Below are positions 35,542-43,988 of a DNA stretch of 64,000 nt, in pieces. The translations under genes were made by a program, and so were the position numbers. Every line of letters starts with the position of its first letter. Within the stretch, counting starts at the first letter, position 1. Source of the DNA: Zhouia amylolytica. Its GTDB lineage: Bacteria; Bacteroidota; Bacteroidia; Flavobacteriales; Flavobacteriaceae. The notes below the pieces were generated by a model that saw nothing but the letters and a program-made list of their open reading frames with translations, did no database searches and was not told the origin of the DNA. The DNA is taken from the NCBI RefSeq assembly GCF_900116365.1, contig NZ_FPAG01000002.1, positions 1 to 64,000 on the forward strand, given 5' to 3'.

Positions 35542-36535
35542 ACCAATCTAATGCTAAGACAATTAATATACCAATGCAAATAAACCCCAGGGCAGTCCAG
35601 GTTTCTACCGATTCAAAGTTAGGAATGTATCGCTGGTAGTTTAAAATAATTTTTTCACCTTCACTGTCTAAAATATAATTTCCGGTTTCATTTAACTTGT
35701 ATATGGTTTGTTTCCATGGCCAAACCACACCCAAGGAGCCCGTTATGAACCCTATGATTACTGCGGTGGTAACAAATTTATAATGTTTTAGTACATAATT
35801 CAGGAGGTGGGATAGTGTTACAAGTCCGGTTGCTGAACCGAGGGTGAATACAGCTAGTATTTTCAAAATATGAAGTCTTTCTCCGTTGTTGATAAAACTA
35901 AAATCACCTTTGAATACTTCTGCAATAGTGTTGTAAAGGGCGTTAACCGAATCAACCAATAATAGAACGTAATTACCTAAAAGGATTAAAATAAAAGATC
36001 CTGACAGTCCCGGGAGGGTCATTCCGGAGACACTGATAATGCCACAAAGAAAAATAAATAACAGGTTGTCATTTTCTTTTGCCGGGCTCAGGAAACTAAT
36101 GGAAACACCTAATATCAGGCCAGCTAATGCTGATAAAATGGTGTTTTTTTTCCAATGATGAAAGTCTTTGTATATGTAATAAATAGAACCTAATATCATT
36201 CCAAAAAAACAAGCCCAAACATAGAGTTCTTTTCGTTCGAGAAAATAATCAAGAATTTTAGAAACACTAAAATAGCTGGTGAGCATTCCTAATAGAAGTA
36301 GCCCCAAAAACCGACCATTGATGTATTGGTAGAAGCTCTTAAAACCTCTTTTGAATAATAGCGTAAATGCTTTTCCGTTGATACGCTGTAAAGAGAAGAT
36401 GAATTCTTCATAAAAGCCTGCAACAAAGGCAACAATACCGCCTGAAACGCCTGGAACTTTATTTGCAGCACCCATCGCTAATCCTTTTATGAAAAGGAAT
36501 ATTTTATCTTGAATGGTGCGCGTTTTTTGCAGCAT
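35519..36535 (-). CDS. DUF368 membrane protein (PopT-like), copy 2
   Basis: A 338-residue polytopic protein with about eight to nine helices. The family marks are GLAMGAANKVPGVSGGIVAFVAGFYE near the start, with the glycine-rich GVSGG, and MTLPGLSGSFILILLG later, an internal repeat of the same element. Proteins of this family (PopT type) have been linked to recycling of undecaprenyl phosphate across the membrane in other bacteria. It lies three bases after the first copy and overlaps aroE. Confidence 0.9.
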   Translation of the reverse strand: MLQKTRTIQDKIFLFIKGLAMGAANKVPGVSGGIVAFVAGFYEEFIFSLQRINGKAFTLLFKRGFKSFYQYINGRFLGLLLLGMLTSYFSVSKILDYFLERKELYVWACFFGMILGSIYYIYKDFHHWKKNTILSALAGLILGVSISFLSPAKENDNLLFIFLCGIISVSGMTLPGLSGSFILILLGNYVLLLVDSVNALYNTIAEVFKGDFSFINNGERLHILKILAVFTLGSATGLVTLSHLLNYVLKHYKFVTTAVIIGFITGSLGVVWPWKQTIYKLNETGNYILDSEGEKIILNYQRYIPNFESVETWTALGFICIGILIVLALDWYGKRTTK

Positions 36536-36538
36536 ATA

Positions 36539-37459
36539 TTAGTTAGATTTAACAGCTACTCTTTCTAAAATGTAAATGGTAAGAAAACCACAAATTGCCA
36601 GTAATACTGACCATAATAACTGCGGATCTCCTGTATAATTACCTGGCAATATACTTTGCTGTAATAAGGGAACTTCATGGCCTTTGGAGTTGGTGTACCA
36701 TGTTAGGGTTTCTTTCCATGGCCATATTTTGTTTAATGAACCTAAAATGAACCCGGTTAAAATGGCCAAAGTAAGATTTTTATAATGGTTGAACATCCAT
36801 TTTAATATGCGGGCGAAGCTTAAGATACCGAATATGGCACCAATTCCCAAAATACCAATTGTTTTCAGATTCTTTTCATCAATAGCTTCCAAAACCACTT
36901 TATAAGCGCCTAGTAGTACTAATATGAAGGCACCGGATATACCTGGTAAAATCATGGCGCAAATTGCCAAAGCACCGGCTAAAAACAAAAATAAATTACT
37001 TTCTGTGTTTTGCATTGGGGGAATCGTGGTAATGTAATAGGCTACAATAGTTCCAATGATAAAAAATGAAATAGTGCTTAATTGCCATCTTTTAATTTCT
37101 TTAGCAACAAAAAGGATACTTGCTAAAACCAGTCCAAAGAAGAATGACCAAAGTAAAATGGGTTCATTTTCCAGTAACCATTTGATACCTTTGGCCAGGG
37201 ATAGCACACTAATTGCGATCCCTAAAAGGAGGGCAGCAAAAAAGTTTCCATTTATCTGTTCCCATGTTTTGGCAATTCCCTCTTTCCTCAAGGTTTTTAA
37301 AGCGGAAAGATTGATCTTATTAATTGATGAAATAAGTTCTTCGTATATTCCTGAGATGAAGGCGATGGTGCCTCCAGAAACGCCAGGAACAACATCAGCT
37401 GCTCCCATGGCAATTCCTTTAAGAGTTATGATTAGGTAATCTAAAAATGATCTTCGCAT
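36539..37459 (-). CDS. DUF368 membrane protein (PopT-like), copy 1
   Basis: A 306-residue polytopic protein, paralogous to the next gene. It opens with LKGIAMGAADVVPGVSGGTIAFISGIYEE and has ICAMILPGISGAFILVLLGAY in the second half. The two half-repeats, with PGVSGG and PGISGA, are typical of DUF368. Both genes carry the glycine motifs intact. Expressed from its own TAnnTTTG box, with the second copy and aroE downstream. Probable role: polyprenyl-phosphate transport. Confidence 0.9.
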   Translation of the reverse strand: MRRSFLDYLIITLKGIAMGAADVVPGVSGGTIAFISGIYEELISSINKINLSALKTLRKEGIAKTWEQINGNFFAALLLGIAISVLSLAKGIKWLLENEPILLWSFFFGLVLASILFVAKEIKRWQLSTISFFIIGTIVAYYITTIPPMQNTESNLFLFLAGALAICAMILPGISGAFILVLLGAYKVVLEAIDEKNLKTIGILGIGAIFGILSFARILKWMFNHYKNLTLAILTGFILGSLNKIWPWKETLTWYTNSKGHEVPLLQQSILPGNYTGDPQLLWSVLLAICGFLTIYILERVAVKSN

Positions 37460-37478
37460 ACTTTGTTCTTAACTCGAA

Positions 37479-37486
37479 CAAAAGTA
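37479..37486 (-). promoter_or_regulatory. TAnnTTTG -7 box for the DUF368-DUF368-aroE operon
   Basis: On the minus strand it reads TACTTTTG and ends 19 bases before the ATG at 37459. Confidence 0.55.
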
Positions 37487-37493
37487 TATAATT

Positions 37494-38894
37494 TTAATTT
37501 GAGGTCTTTTGAAAATTTGTTATAATATTCTTAACAGTTTTTCTACTAAAAACAGAGGGGAATGATTCTGTCATATTCTTTAAATGACGATAGCCGGTTT
37601 TTAGGGCAGCCTTTAGATGCTGACTACCTTCGAGGGCGTCTCCTATGGTATAATAGATCGCTGAGAGTCTGTATTCCAGTGTTGCTTCTGATGGGTGAAA
37701 TTCTAATCCCTGCGTCAGGCATTGGATAGCAGAATTGTATTCCCCAAGTTTTATGAGAATATCTGCCCAGGCTGTCCAGGTGTCTAATTCATAATTACCA
37801 AGTTCAACAGCTTTTTTGTAGGCTAAATCAGCTTCTTCGTAAAAATGTAAGTTACTATGAATAAGAGCACTTCTTTTCCAATATTGCACATTTTCAGAAT
37901 CGATGTTTATTGCCTTGTTAATGTAGTGCAAAGCTTTGCGATAATTTTCCTGTCGGATGTAAAAATCAGTAATAGCAATCCAACCTTTATCGAGTAAAGG
38001 ATCTTCATGAACCGTTTTATAAAAATATTCTTTTGCAAGGTCCAGATTTCCTAACTTTTCGTGGCATTTTCCAATTCTTAATAAGGCAAAAGAAGTTGGA
38101 TCTTCCAATTTGAGTGTTATTTCGTAATTCTCGATGGCTTCATTATAACGTTTAAGTTTTTCAAGTACTTTTCCTTTTTCGATATAAGCACCAATAAAAG
38201 CATCATCTGAGTAGATAGCAAAGTCAAATGCAGCAACGGCTTCTTTAAATCTTTTATCTTTAAAAAATTGTTTTCCGATCTGATGCCATGCGACCTCACA
38301 ATATGGATTTTTATCGAGGTAGATGTTGAGAAATTCAATAGCGCCCTCTGTGTCACCTAAATTATCAAAACAATAAATAGCATTATATAAGGCCGGATAG
38401 TCTTCAGGATCTTGTTCAATGCACTTCAGAAAGCTGTTTTTAGCTTCGACGTAGTCATCAAGAAATAAATATTCCATTCCTAACAACGAATGAATGTCGG
38501 AACTTTCATCAGAATAGGTCAATGCTAATTGCAGCATTTCTATGGCAAGCAAATGATTTTCTTTTTTAGAAAAGATATTAGCTTTTTGAATATATACTTC
38601 TTCATTTGTGACTTCAATAGAGGCGATTTCTGATAAAAGTTGTTCAGCATCATCCAGGCGGTTTTCAAATACCATAACCTCTACTTTTAAAAGCTTCAAT
38701 TCTGAGGACGTTGGATGTTGTTCTAAACCGATAGCAATAGCCTTTTTGGCTAAACTAACTTTACCATTGTTTAAATAATGGTGTATAATGTCTTCAAAGT
38801 CTTCAGTATCAAAGAAGTAGACATCATTCGTTTTTAGCATAGACTCGAACTTTTCGAGCGGGAGGTTTTGTTCATTGTGAGCACTAAATTGCAT
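37494..38894 (-). CDS. Tetratricopeptide repeat protein
   Basis: A 466-residue cytoplasmic protein made almost wholly of TPR-like helix pairs from about residue 30 to 445. Typical units are EAKNSFLKCIEQDPEDYPALYN, EAVAAFDFAIYSDDAFIGAY and EAIENYEITLKLEDPTSFAL (each seen in pieces). No signal peptide or enzymatic domain. It is likely a protein-binding scaffold. Its start and end lie near unrelated genes, and it is probably transcribed alone. Confidence 0.9.
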   Translation of the reverse strand: MQFSAHNEQNLPLEKFESMLKTNDVYFFDTEDFEDIIHHYLNNGKVSLAKKAIAIGLEQHPTSSELKLLKVEVMVFENRLDDAEQLLSEIASIEVTNEEVYIQKANIFSKKENHLLAIEMLQLALTYSDESSDIHSLLGMEYLFLDDYVEAKNSFLKCIEQDPEDYPALYNAIYCFDNLGDTEGAIEFLNIYLDKNPYCEVAWHQIGKQFFKDKRFKEAVAAFDFAIYSDDAFIGAYIEKGKVLEKLKRYNEAIENYEITLKLEDPTSFALLRIGKCHEKLGNLDLAKEYFYKTVHEDPLLDKGWIAITDFYIRQENYRKALHYINKAINIDSENVQYWKRSALIHSNLHFYEEADLAYKKAVELGNYELDTWTAWADILIKLGEYNSAIQCLTQGLEFHPSEATLEYRLSAIYYTIGDALEGSQHLKAALKTGYRHLKNMTESFPSVFSRKTVKNIITNFQKTSN

Positions 38895-38993
38895 AAGCGA
38901 TGCGGTTTTAGATTTCTACATTTATAAAGTTAGGGCTTGATGGCTACGATTTGATTCATAGTCATGATTGTTATTAACAAATTAGTTAACAGT

Positions 38994-40181
38994 TTAGACG
39001 TTATATTGGTTTAATACTTTCAATATGATGTCACACCCTTGTTTAATTTCGTCATTACTGATGGTTAGGGGAGGCGTTATTCTAACGGCACGGGTCTCTA
39101 CCAGAAGCCAGAATAAAACAAGTCCGTGCTTCATACTTTCCATAACCAAATGATTTGTTATTTCTTCATTTTTCATGATCAGGGCTAACATTAATCCTTT
39201 ACCTCTGATTTCATTGATAAGTGGATGTATTAACAATTTTCTAAATAACTGTTCTTTTTCCAGTGTTTTTTCCTGAAGGTCTGAATTTATTACTTCTTTA
39301 AGGGTGGCCAGGCAAGCTGCAGCTATTACAGGGTGTCCACCAAAGGTTGTAATATGTCCTTGCTTTGGATGGTCTTTCAATAGATTCATCAGTTTGTGTG
39401 AGGCCGTAAAGGCACCGACCGGCATTCCTCCACCCATTCCTTTTCCCATCACAATAATATCCGGAACAATTCCATAGTTCATAAAACCAAAAAGTTTACC
39501 TGTTCGTCCAAATCCCGGTTGTATTTCATCCAGTATTAATAGCGATCCTGTTTCGTCGCAACGTTGACGCACCTTTTTTAAGTAATCATTTTGAGGTTCG
39601 ATAAACCCAGCTCCGCCTTGAATTGTTTCCAAAATGACAGCTGCAGTTTTATGTGTTATTTGATTTAATTCATCCGGCTTATTGAATTCGATAAATTTAA
39701 CTCCGGGAATGAGGGGTCTAAATGCTCTTTTGCGGCTTTCTATTCCCATGACACTCATTGCACCCATAGTATTACCGTGATAGGCGTTTTTTGCTGAAAT
39801 TACAGTGGCGCGACCAGTAGCTCTTTTAGCCAATTTAATAGCGCCTTCAATCGCTTCGGTACCGGAATTAACTAAATAGGTAGCTTCTAGCGGGGCGGGA
39901 AGTTCACTGGCCAGTAATTTTGTCAAGGCAACAGCCGGTTGTTGGATATATTCACCATATACCATCACATGCATATACTGATCAACTTGTTGCTTTATAG
40001 CTTCTATAACTTTTGGATTAGAATGTCCAAGGGTATTTGCCGAAACCCCAGCTACAAAGTCAAGGTATGCATTATTGTCAATGTCATATATATAAGACCC
40101 TTCGGCTTTTGAAATTTCTAATGCCAACGGGTGAGGCGATGTTTGCGCCTGATATTTGTAAAAATCATCTAAGTTTGACAT
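38994..40181 (-). CDS. Class III PLP-dependent aminotransferase
   Basis: A 395-residue aminotransferase of the acetylornithine/4-aminobutyrate group. Marks are LVNSGTEAIEGAIKLAKRAT, AYHGNTMGAMSVMG, the aspartate in LILDEIQPGFGRTG, and the PLP lysine in VMGKGMGGG near residue 247. It is not RocD, which is at 10267. Its identity among lysine, ornithine and related transaminases is open. It starts four bases after the OstA-like gene, an unusual neighbour for an aminotransferase. Confidence 0.9.
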   Translation of the reverse strand: MSNLDDFYKYQAQTSPHPLALEISKAEGSYIYDIDNNAYLDFVAGVSANTLGHSNPKVIEAIKQQVDQYMHVMVYGEYIQQPAVALTKLLASELPAPLEATYLVNSGTEAIEGAIKLAKRATGRATVISAKNAYHGNTMGAMSVMGIESRKRAFRPLIPGVKFIEFNKPDELNQITHKTAAVILETIQGGAGFIEPQNDYLKKVRQRCDETGSLLILDEIQPGFGRTGKLFGFMNYGIVPDIIVMGKGMGGGMPVGAFTASHKLMNLLKDHPKQGHITTFGGHPVIAAACLATLKEVINSDLQEKTLEKEQLFRKLLIHPLINEIRGKGLMLALIMKNEEITNHLVMESMKHGLVLFWLLVETRAVRITPPLTISNDEIKQGCDIILKVLNQYNV

Positions 40182-40185
40182 TCCT

Positions 40186-41970
40186 TTAGTTTGTTTTGCT
40201 ACTCTTTTTGACTACAATAGTGTCCTGCTTTTTTGCTGGTGTGGCTTTAGGCTTTGGCTGGACATTGGTCGGGTTTTGCTTTGAGGGATCATTTTCTTCA
40301 TCGCTCTTCTCATCAATTTTCTCTTCTCCGGGAGCAAGGTTAGGATTGTCAATATCAATAGGGTTTGTAACTCCTTTAATTTCAGGTAATATAATATTGT
40401 TGTCGTCTTCGTCAAATATATCATCCTTCGTTAAGATCATCTGATCGCCATACCATTTTAATCCTCTCAATTTCCTGCCATTAGGGGGGAGTTCCTTGTC
40501 CGGATATATGTTACCATCTACTTCATTTCTCGATATTACATCATCAATTTCATTTTCAGAAAAAATAAATTCAATGCTTCCGCATTTTCTCTTATCAATT
40601 CCTATAAACTCAGTCTCGTTCCAGAGGTAATAAATCAGTTCGGCATTTTTTACAACATCAACTTGTTTTAGTTTATTATCTATAAATTTTCCAAACAGAT
40701 CTTTGCCTTTTATCTGATTGAAAGCGTTTTCACTCAATGTATCCTTTTGAACGATAAATGCATTATTCAGTACTTTTAATGAATCAAGCTTTTCTGTTTC
40801 AAGATCTGAGGTTATCAGGATGCTGTCGCCAGTCATTTGTGTTTTGCCACTCCATAAAATAGGGTCTTTAATAAGGCGTGTAATTCCCGATTTTTCATCA
40901 GAGGTAATAGAGTCGCATTTACCACTCATATCACTTTTAAAGAATTTTGCGTTATGAAAGGCCTTAATGATCCGTTCATTTTCCTTACCTGTAACCATTA
41001 GTGTGTCTCCATGAATATACATGGAGTCTTTTTCTACAATACTGATAGCTACAGCTCTTTTTGTAACAAAAAGGGAATCTTTTGCTTTGTAAACTTCTGC
41101 ATAATGACCTTTTACAACTCCTTTATTTATGGTGTCAATAACTCTAATATTGTTCGTGGCAGAGGCAAATTCCCTGGCTTTATCGAAATAAACGCTATCT
41201 CCTCGTATAATTCTGTTATTATAGTCGATGCGGGTGTTTTTAATACCATAGCCATTTTCAACTTTGGTATCGTAAAAGCCTCTTTCACAGTACAACTTAT
41301 AATCTTTACCTGTAATCGTTGAAGGGCCGTACATATAGGCGTTTCGCGAGTTGGTATAATAATCTAAACGCGCTGATTCGATGTTGTAATCAGGGTTTAC
41401 AATTTTCACATCGCTTTTAAACTCGTATTTTTTGATTGTAAGGTAATAGCGTCCCTTGTTGCTTGTTAGTGTATTAACGCTGTCCTTAACGGTTCCAAAG
41501 GTGTTGTAATAAGCTTCTTGTATTGCTCTGTCAAACCACACTTTCTCAGAGGTTAACTCCATCGAGTTATTACGGAGGTTAACAGCTCCTTCTGCCACAG
41601 CAATTTTTGTGTTACCGTTATACTCAGTTCGATCACTATTCATCTTGATAGAGTCTCCCTGTTGGAAAAAGACATCTCCGTAAGCCTTTATGGTATTATC
41701 TTCTTGATAAAAAACGGCAACATCACACCAAAAGTCTACGCCCTCATGCTCAAACTGAACTTGTCTATCTCCGGCTTTGCTAAATATAGCAGCTCCAGGA
41801 TACTTTGCTTCATCTTTAGAAAAGTCACCTCCATAAACAATTTTAATACGTTTGCCTTGTGGTTCTTGAGCATTCGAATAAAAGCTTAAAAGGACTAAAA
41901 TGTAACAGCATGTATTTAATATAAATCTCAATACTTTAAAATTTTTTATAAAATTAAAAATTTTACTCAC
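40186..41970 (-). CDS. OstA-like protein (LptA/OstA superfamily), exported
   Basis: A 594-residue protein with a signal peptide after a basic head (MSKIFNFIKNFKVLRF), ending near SFYSNAQ. The body is repeated OstA/LptA-type beta strands, for example EGVDFWCDVAVFYQEDNTIKA, then GDSIKMNSDRTEYNG and VAEGAVNLRNNSMELTSE. The C-terminal 80 residues are proline- and lysine-rich and low complexity. It probably belongs to the lipopolysaccharide transport bridge or an outer-membrane-asymmetry system. The aminotransferase gene follows four bases later. Confidence 0.88.
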   Translation of the reverse strand: MSKIFNFIKNFKVLRFILNTCCYILVLLSFYSNAQEPQGKRIKIVYGGDFSKDEAKYPGAAIFSKAGDRQVQFEHEGVDFWCDVAVFYQEDNTIKAYGDVFFQQGDSIKMNSDRTEYNGNTKIAVAEGAVNLRNNSMELTSEKVWFDRAIQEAYYNTFGTVKDSVNTLTSNKGRYYLTIKKYEFKSDVKIVNPDYNIESARLDYYTNSRNAYMYGPSTITGKDYKLYCERGFYDTKVENGYGIKNTRIDYNNRIIRGDSVYFDKAREFASATNNIRVIDTINKGVVKGHYAEVYKAKDSLFVTKRAVAISIVEKDSMYIHGDTLMVTGKENERIIKAFHNAKFFKSDMSGKCDSITSDEKSGITRLIKDPILWSGKTQMTGDSILITSDLETEKLDSLKVLNNAFIVQKDTLSENAFNQIKGKDLFGKFIDNKLKQVDVVKNAELIYYLWNETEFIGIDKRKCGSIEFIFSENEIDDVISRNEVDGNIYPDKELPPNGRKLRGLKWYGDQMILTKDDIFDEDDNNIILPEIKGVTNPIDIDNPNLAPGEEKIDEKSDEENDPSKQNPTNVQPKPKATPAKKQDTIVVKKSSKTN

Positions 41971-42092
41971 TATGTAAGATTAAAAATAAGCCTGTGCTTA
42001 AAAAGTTTTATTTCTACAGGCAAAATTGACTTCTATATTATTTGGAAGTCAGTTTAGGTATCCAGGGACGATTCTGGTTTTGGTTCATCCAT

Positions 42093-42118
42093 TTCCAATG
42101 CTGAACGATGCATTGGAA
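42093..42118. repeat. Inverted repeat in the purA-ostA intergenic region
   Basis: TTCCAATGC and GCATTGGAA form a perfect nine-base-pair stem around TGAACGAT. It lies 123 bases upstream of the OstA-like gene start. A second, weaker one (TGACTTC/GAAGTCA, 42027-42051) is close by. It may be an operator, a processed hairpin or chance. Confidence 0.5.
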
Positions 42119-42168
42119 GAGTTAACAATTTGATATTAGGTGTACTTTGAACAAAGCAATTAGTTTAA

Positions 42169-42206
42169 GCAAAAACGCTTTGGTGATTTAACCAAAGCGT
42201 TTTTGT
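42169..42206 (-). terminator. Intrinsic terminator after purA
   Basis: On the minus strand AAAAACGCTTTGGT, a short loop and ACCAAAGCGTTTTT, with flanking T-runs, start four bases after the purA stop. The rest of 41971-42168 contains only the inverted repeats listed. Confidence 0.88.
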
Positions 42207-42209
42207 TAT

Positions 42210-43481
42210 TTATAGGTGAATGGTTTGTTTTCTGTCCGGACCGACCGAAACAATTTTAATTGGCACCTCAAGTTCTTTTTCCAGGAAGCTAATATATTCA
42301 TTCAGTTCTGATGGAAACTCTTCAGCGGAATTAAGTCCTGTAAGATCTTTAGACCATCCTTTCATTTCAATGTATACTGGATTGACATTTTCAGGTTCAA
42401 TATTGTAAGGAAGGTGGTTCACTACTTCACCGTTATACTCATATCCGGTACATACTTTTAAGGTTTTAAAACCACTAAGTACATCAGCTTTCATCATCAT
42501 AAGTTGGGTTACCCCATTTACCTGTACTGCATAACGCAAGGCTACCAGGTCTAACCAACCACAACGTCTTTTTCTACCGGTTGTAGCTCCGAATTCATTA
42601 CCTACCCGTCCTAATGTTTCTCCGTCTTCATCAAACAATTCGGTAGGGAAGGGGCCACTACCTACTCGGGTAGTATAAGCTTTAAAAATACCTAAAACCT
42701 CGCCAATTTTATTAGGAGCAACTCCTAAACCGGTACATGCACCTGCCGCCGTTGTATTGGAAGAGGTAACAAATGGATAGGTTCCAAAATCAATATCCAA
42801 TAAAGATCCCTGTGCACCTTCTGCTAAAATAGTCTTACCTGATTTCATTGCCTGAAAAACAAATTCTTCACTGTCGATAAATGTAAGTTGTTTTAGCGCG
42901 TCAATTGCCTCAAAGAAATCTTTCTCTAATTCGGCTAAATCGTATTGAATATCAACATTGAAGAACTTAATCATTTCTTCATGCTTATTAGCCAGAGATC
43001 GGTATCGTTCTTTCCAGTCTTCTAATTCAAGATCTCCAACCCTGATCCCATTTCGCCCAGTTTTATCCATATAAGTTGGACCAATTCCCTTAAGGGTCGA
43101 ACCTATTTTAGCCTTACCTTTTGATGCTTCAGAAGCAGCATCCAATAACCGGTGTGTTGGTAAAATAAGGTGGGCTTTTCTCGAAATCAGGAGCTTTTCT
43201 TTAATATTGATTTCAAATTGACTAAGATTGTCAATTTCCTTTTTAAATATTACCGGATCAATTACAACACCATTTCCAACAACATTGATGGCATTTTTGT
43301 GAAAAATACCTGAAGGAATAGTATGAAGGACATGTTTAATGCCATCAAACTCTAGTGTATGTCCAGCGTTGGGTCCGCCCTGAAAACGAGCGATAATATC
43401 ATAATCTTTGGTGAGAACGTCAACAATTTTACCTTTTCCTTCGTCTCCCCATTGTAATCCTAGTAGTAAATCTACCGCCAT
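42210..43481 (-). CDS. purA: Adenylosuccinate synthase
   Basis: A 423-residue GTP-dependent enzyme that makes adenylosuccinate from IMP and aspartate. It begins with LLLGLQWGDEGKGKIVDVLT, the GTP loop, followed by RFQGGPNAGHTLEFDG and the IMP/GTP motifs GPTYMDKTGRNGIRVGDL and TRVGSGPFPTE. Full length. It lies 22 bases downstream of the Fur-family gene and is probably cotranscribed. A strong terminator follows. Confidence 0.97.
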   Translation of the reverse strand: MAVDLLLGLQWGDEGKGKIVDVLTKDYDIIARFQGGPNAGHTLEFDGIKHVLHTIPSGIFHKNAINVVGNGVVIDPVIFKKEIDNLSQFEINIKEKLLISRKAHLILPTHRLLDAASEASKGKAKIGSTLKGIGPTYMDKTGRNGIRVGDLELEDWKERYRSLANKHEEMIKFFNVDIQYDLAELEKDFFEAIDALKQLTFIDSEEFVFQAMKSGKTILAEGAQGSLLDIDFGTYPFVTSSNTTAAGACTGLGVAPNKIGEVLGIFKAYTTRVGSGPFPTELFDEDGETLGRVGNEFGATTGRKRRCGWLDLVALRYAVQVNGVTQLMMMKADVLSGFKTLKVCTGYEYNGEVVNHLPYNIEPENVNPVYIEMKGWSKDLTGLNSAEEFPSELNEYISFLEKELEVPIKIVSVGPDRKQTIHL

Positions 43482-43503
43482 TGTGTTATTTATGTGTAGT
43501 TAA

Positions 43504-43947
43504 TTAATTGTCTTTATTTTTTGTGCCGTAAAAATACAACGAATGGTTTTGAATTTTAATATCAAAAACCTCTTCAATTGTTTTTTTTATGGTTTGGATG
43601 CGTGGATCGCAGAATTCTAACACTTCACCAGTATCTGTTAAAATTACATGATCATGCTGTTTATCGAAGAATGATTTTTCGTAATGAGCCTGACTTTGAC
43701 CAAACTGATGTTTACGTACCAGATTACATTCTAAAAGAAGTTCAATGGTGTTATACAGTGTAGCACGACTTACACGATAGTTTTTATTTTTCATTTTGAT
43801 ATAAAGACTTTCTATATCAAAATGTTCTTCGTTATCATATATTTCCTGAAGTATAGCATAGCGTTCAGGTGTCTTACGGTGCCCGTTTTCTTCTAAAAAT
43901 TTAGTAAAAACGTTTTTTACAATCTCTTGATTTTTATTGTCATTCAT
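43504..43947 (-). CDS. Fur family transcriptional regulator
   Basis: A 147-residue protein with the Fur winged helix ([16 protein letters not shown], then [17 protein letters not shown]) and the C-terminal metal-dimer domain. The site [14 protein letters not shown] carries the HDH ligands, but the CxxC pairs of classical zinc-stabilised Fur are absent. Metal specificity (Fe, Mn, Zn or peroxide) cannot be assigned. It has its own TAnnTTTG box and precedes purA. Confidence 0.9.
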   Translation of the reverse strand: MNDNKNQEIVKNVFTKFLEENGHRKTPERYAILQEIYDNEEHFDIESLYIKMKNKNYRVSRATLYNTIELLLECNLVRKHQFGQSQAHYEKSFFDKQHDHVILTDTGEVLEFCDPRIQTIKKTIEEVFDIKIQNHSLYFYGTKNKDN

Positions 43948-43970
43948 TATCGAAAATTCAAAATCAGCTA

Positions 43971-43978
43971 CAAATGTA
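43971..43978 (-). promoter_or_regulatory. TAnnTTTG -7 box for the fur-purA operon
   Basis: On the minus strand it reads TACATTTG. It ends 24 bases before the ATG at 43947. It lies in the 41-base gap after the Rel/SpoT gene. Confidence 0.55.
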
Positions 43979-43988
43979 CGGTTTAATA

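Noticed and set aside
36289-36471. Short frames inside the DUF368 genes and many similar ones elsewhere
   Set aside because: They are shadows of the larger genes in other frames, with no homology-like features or own promoter.
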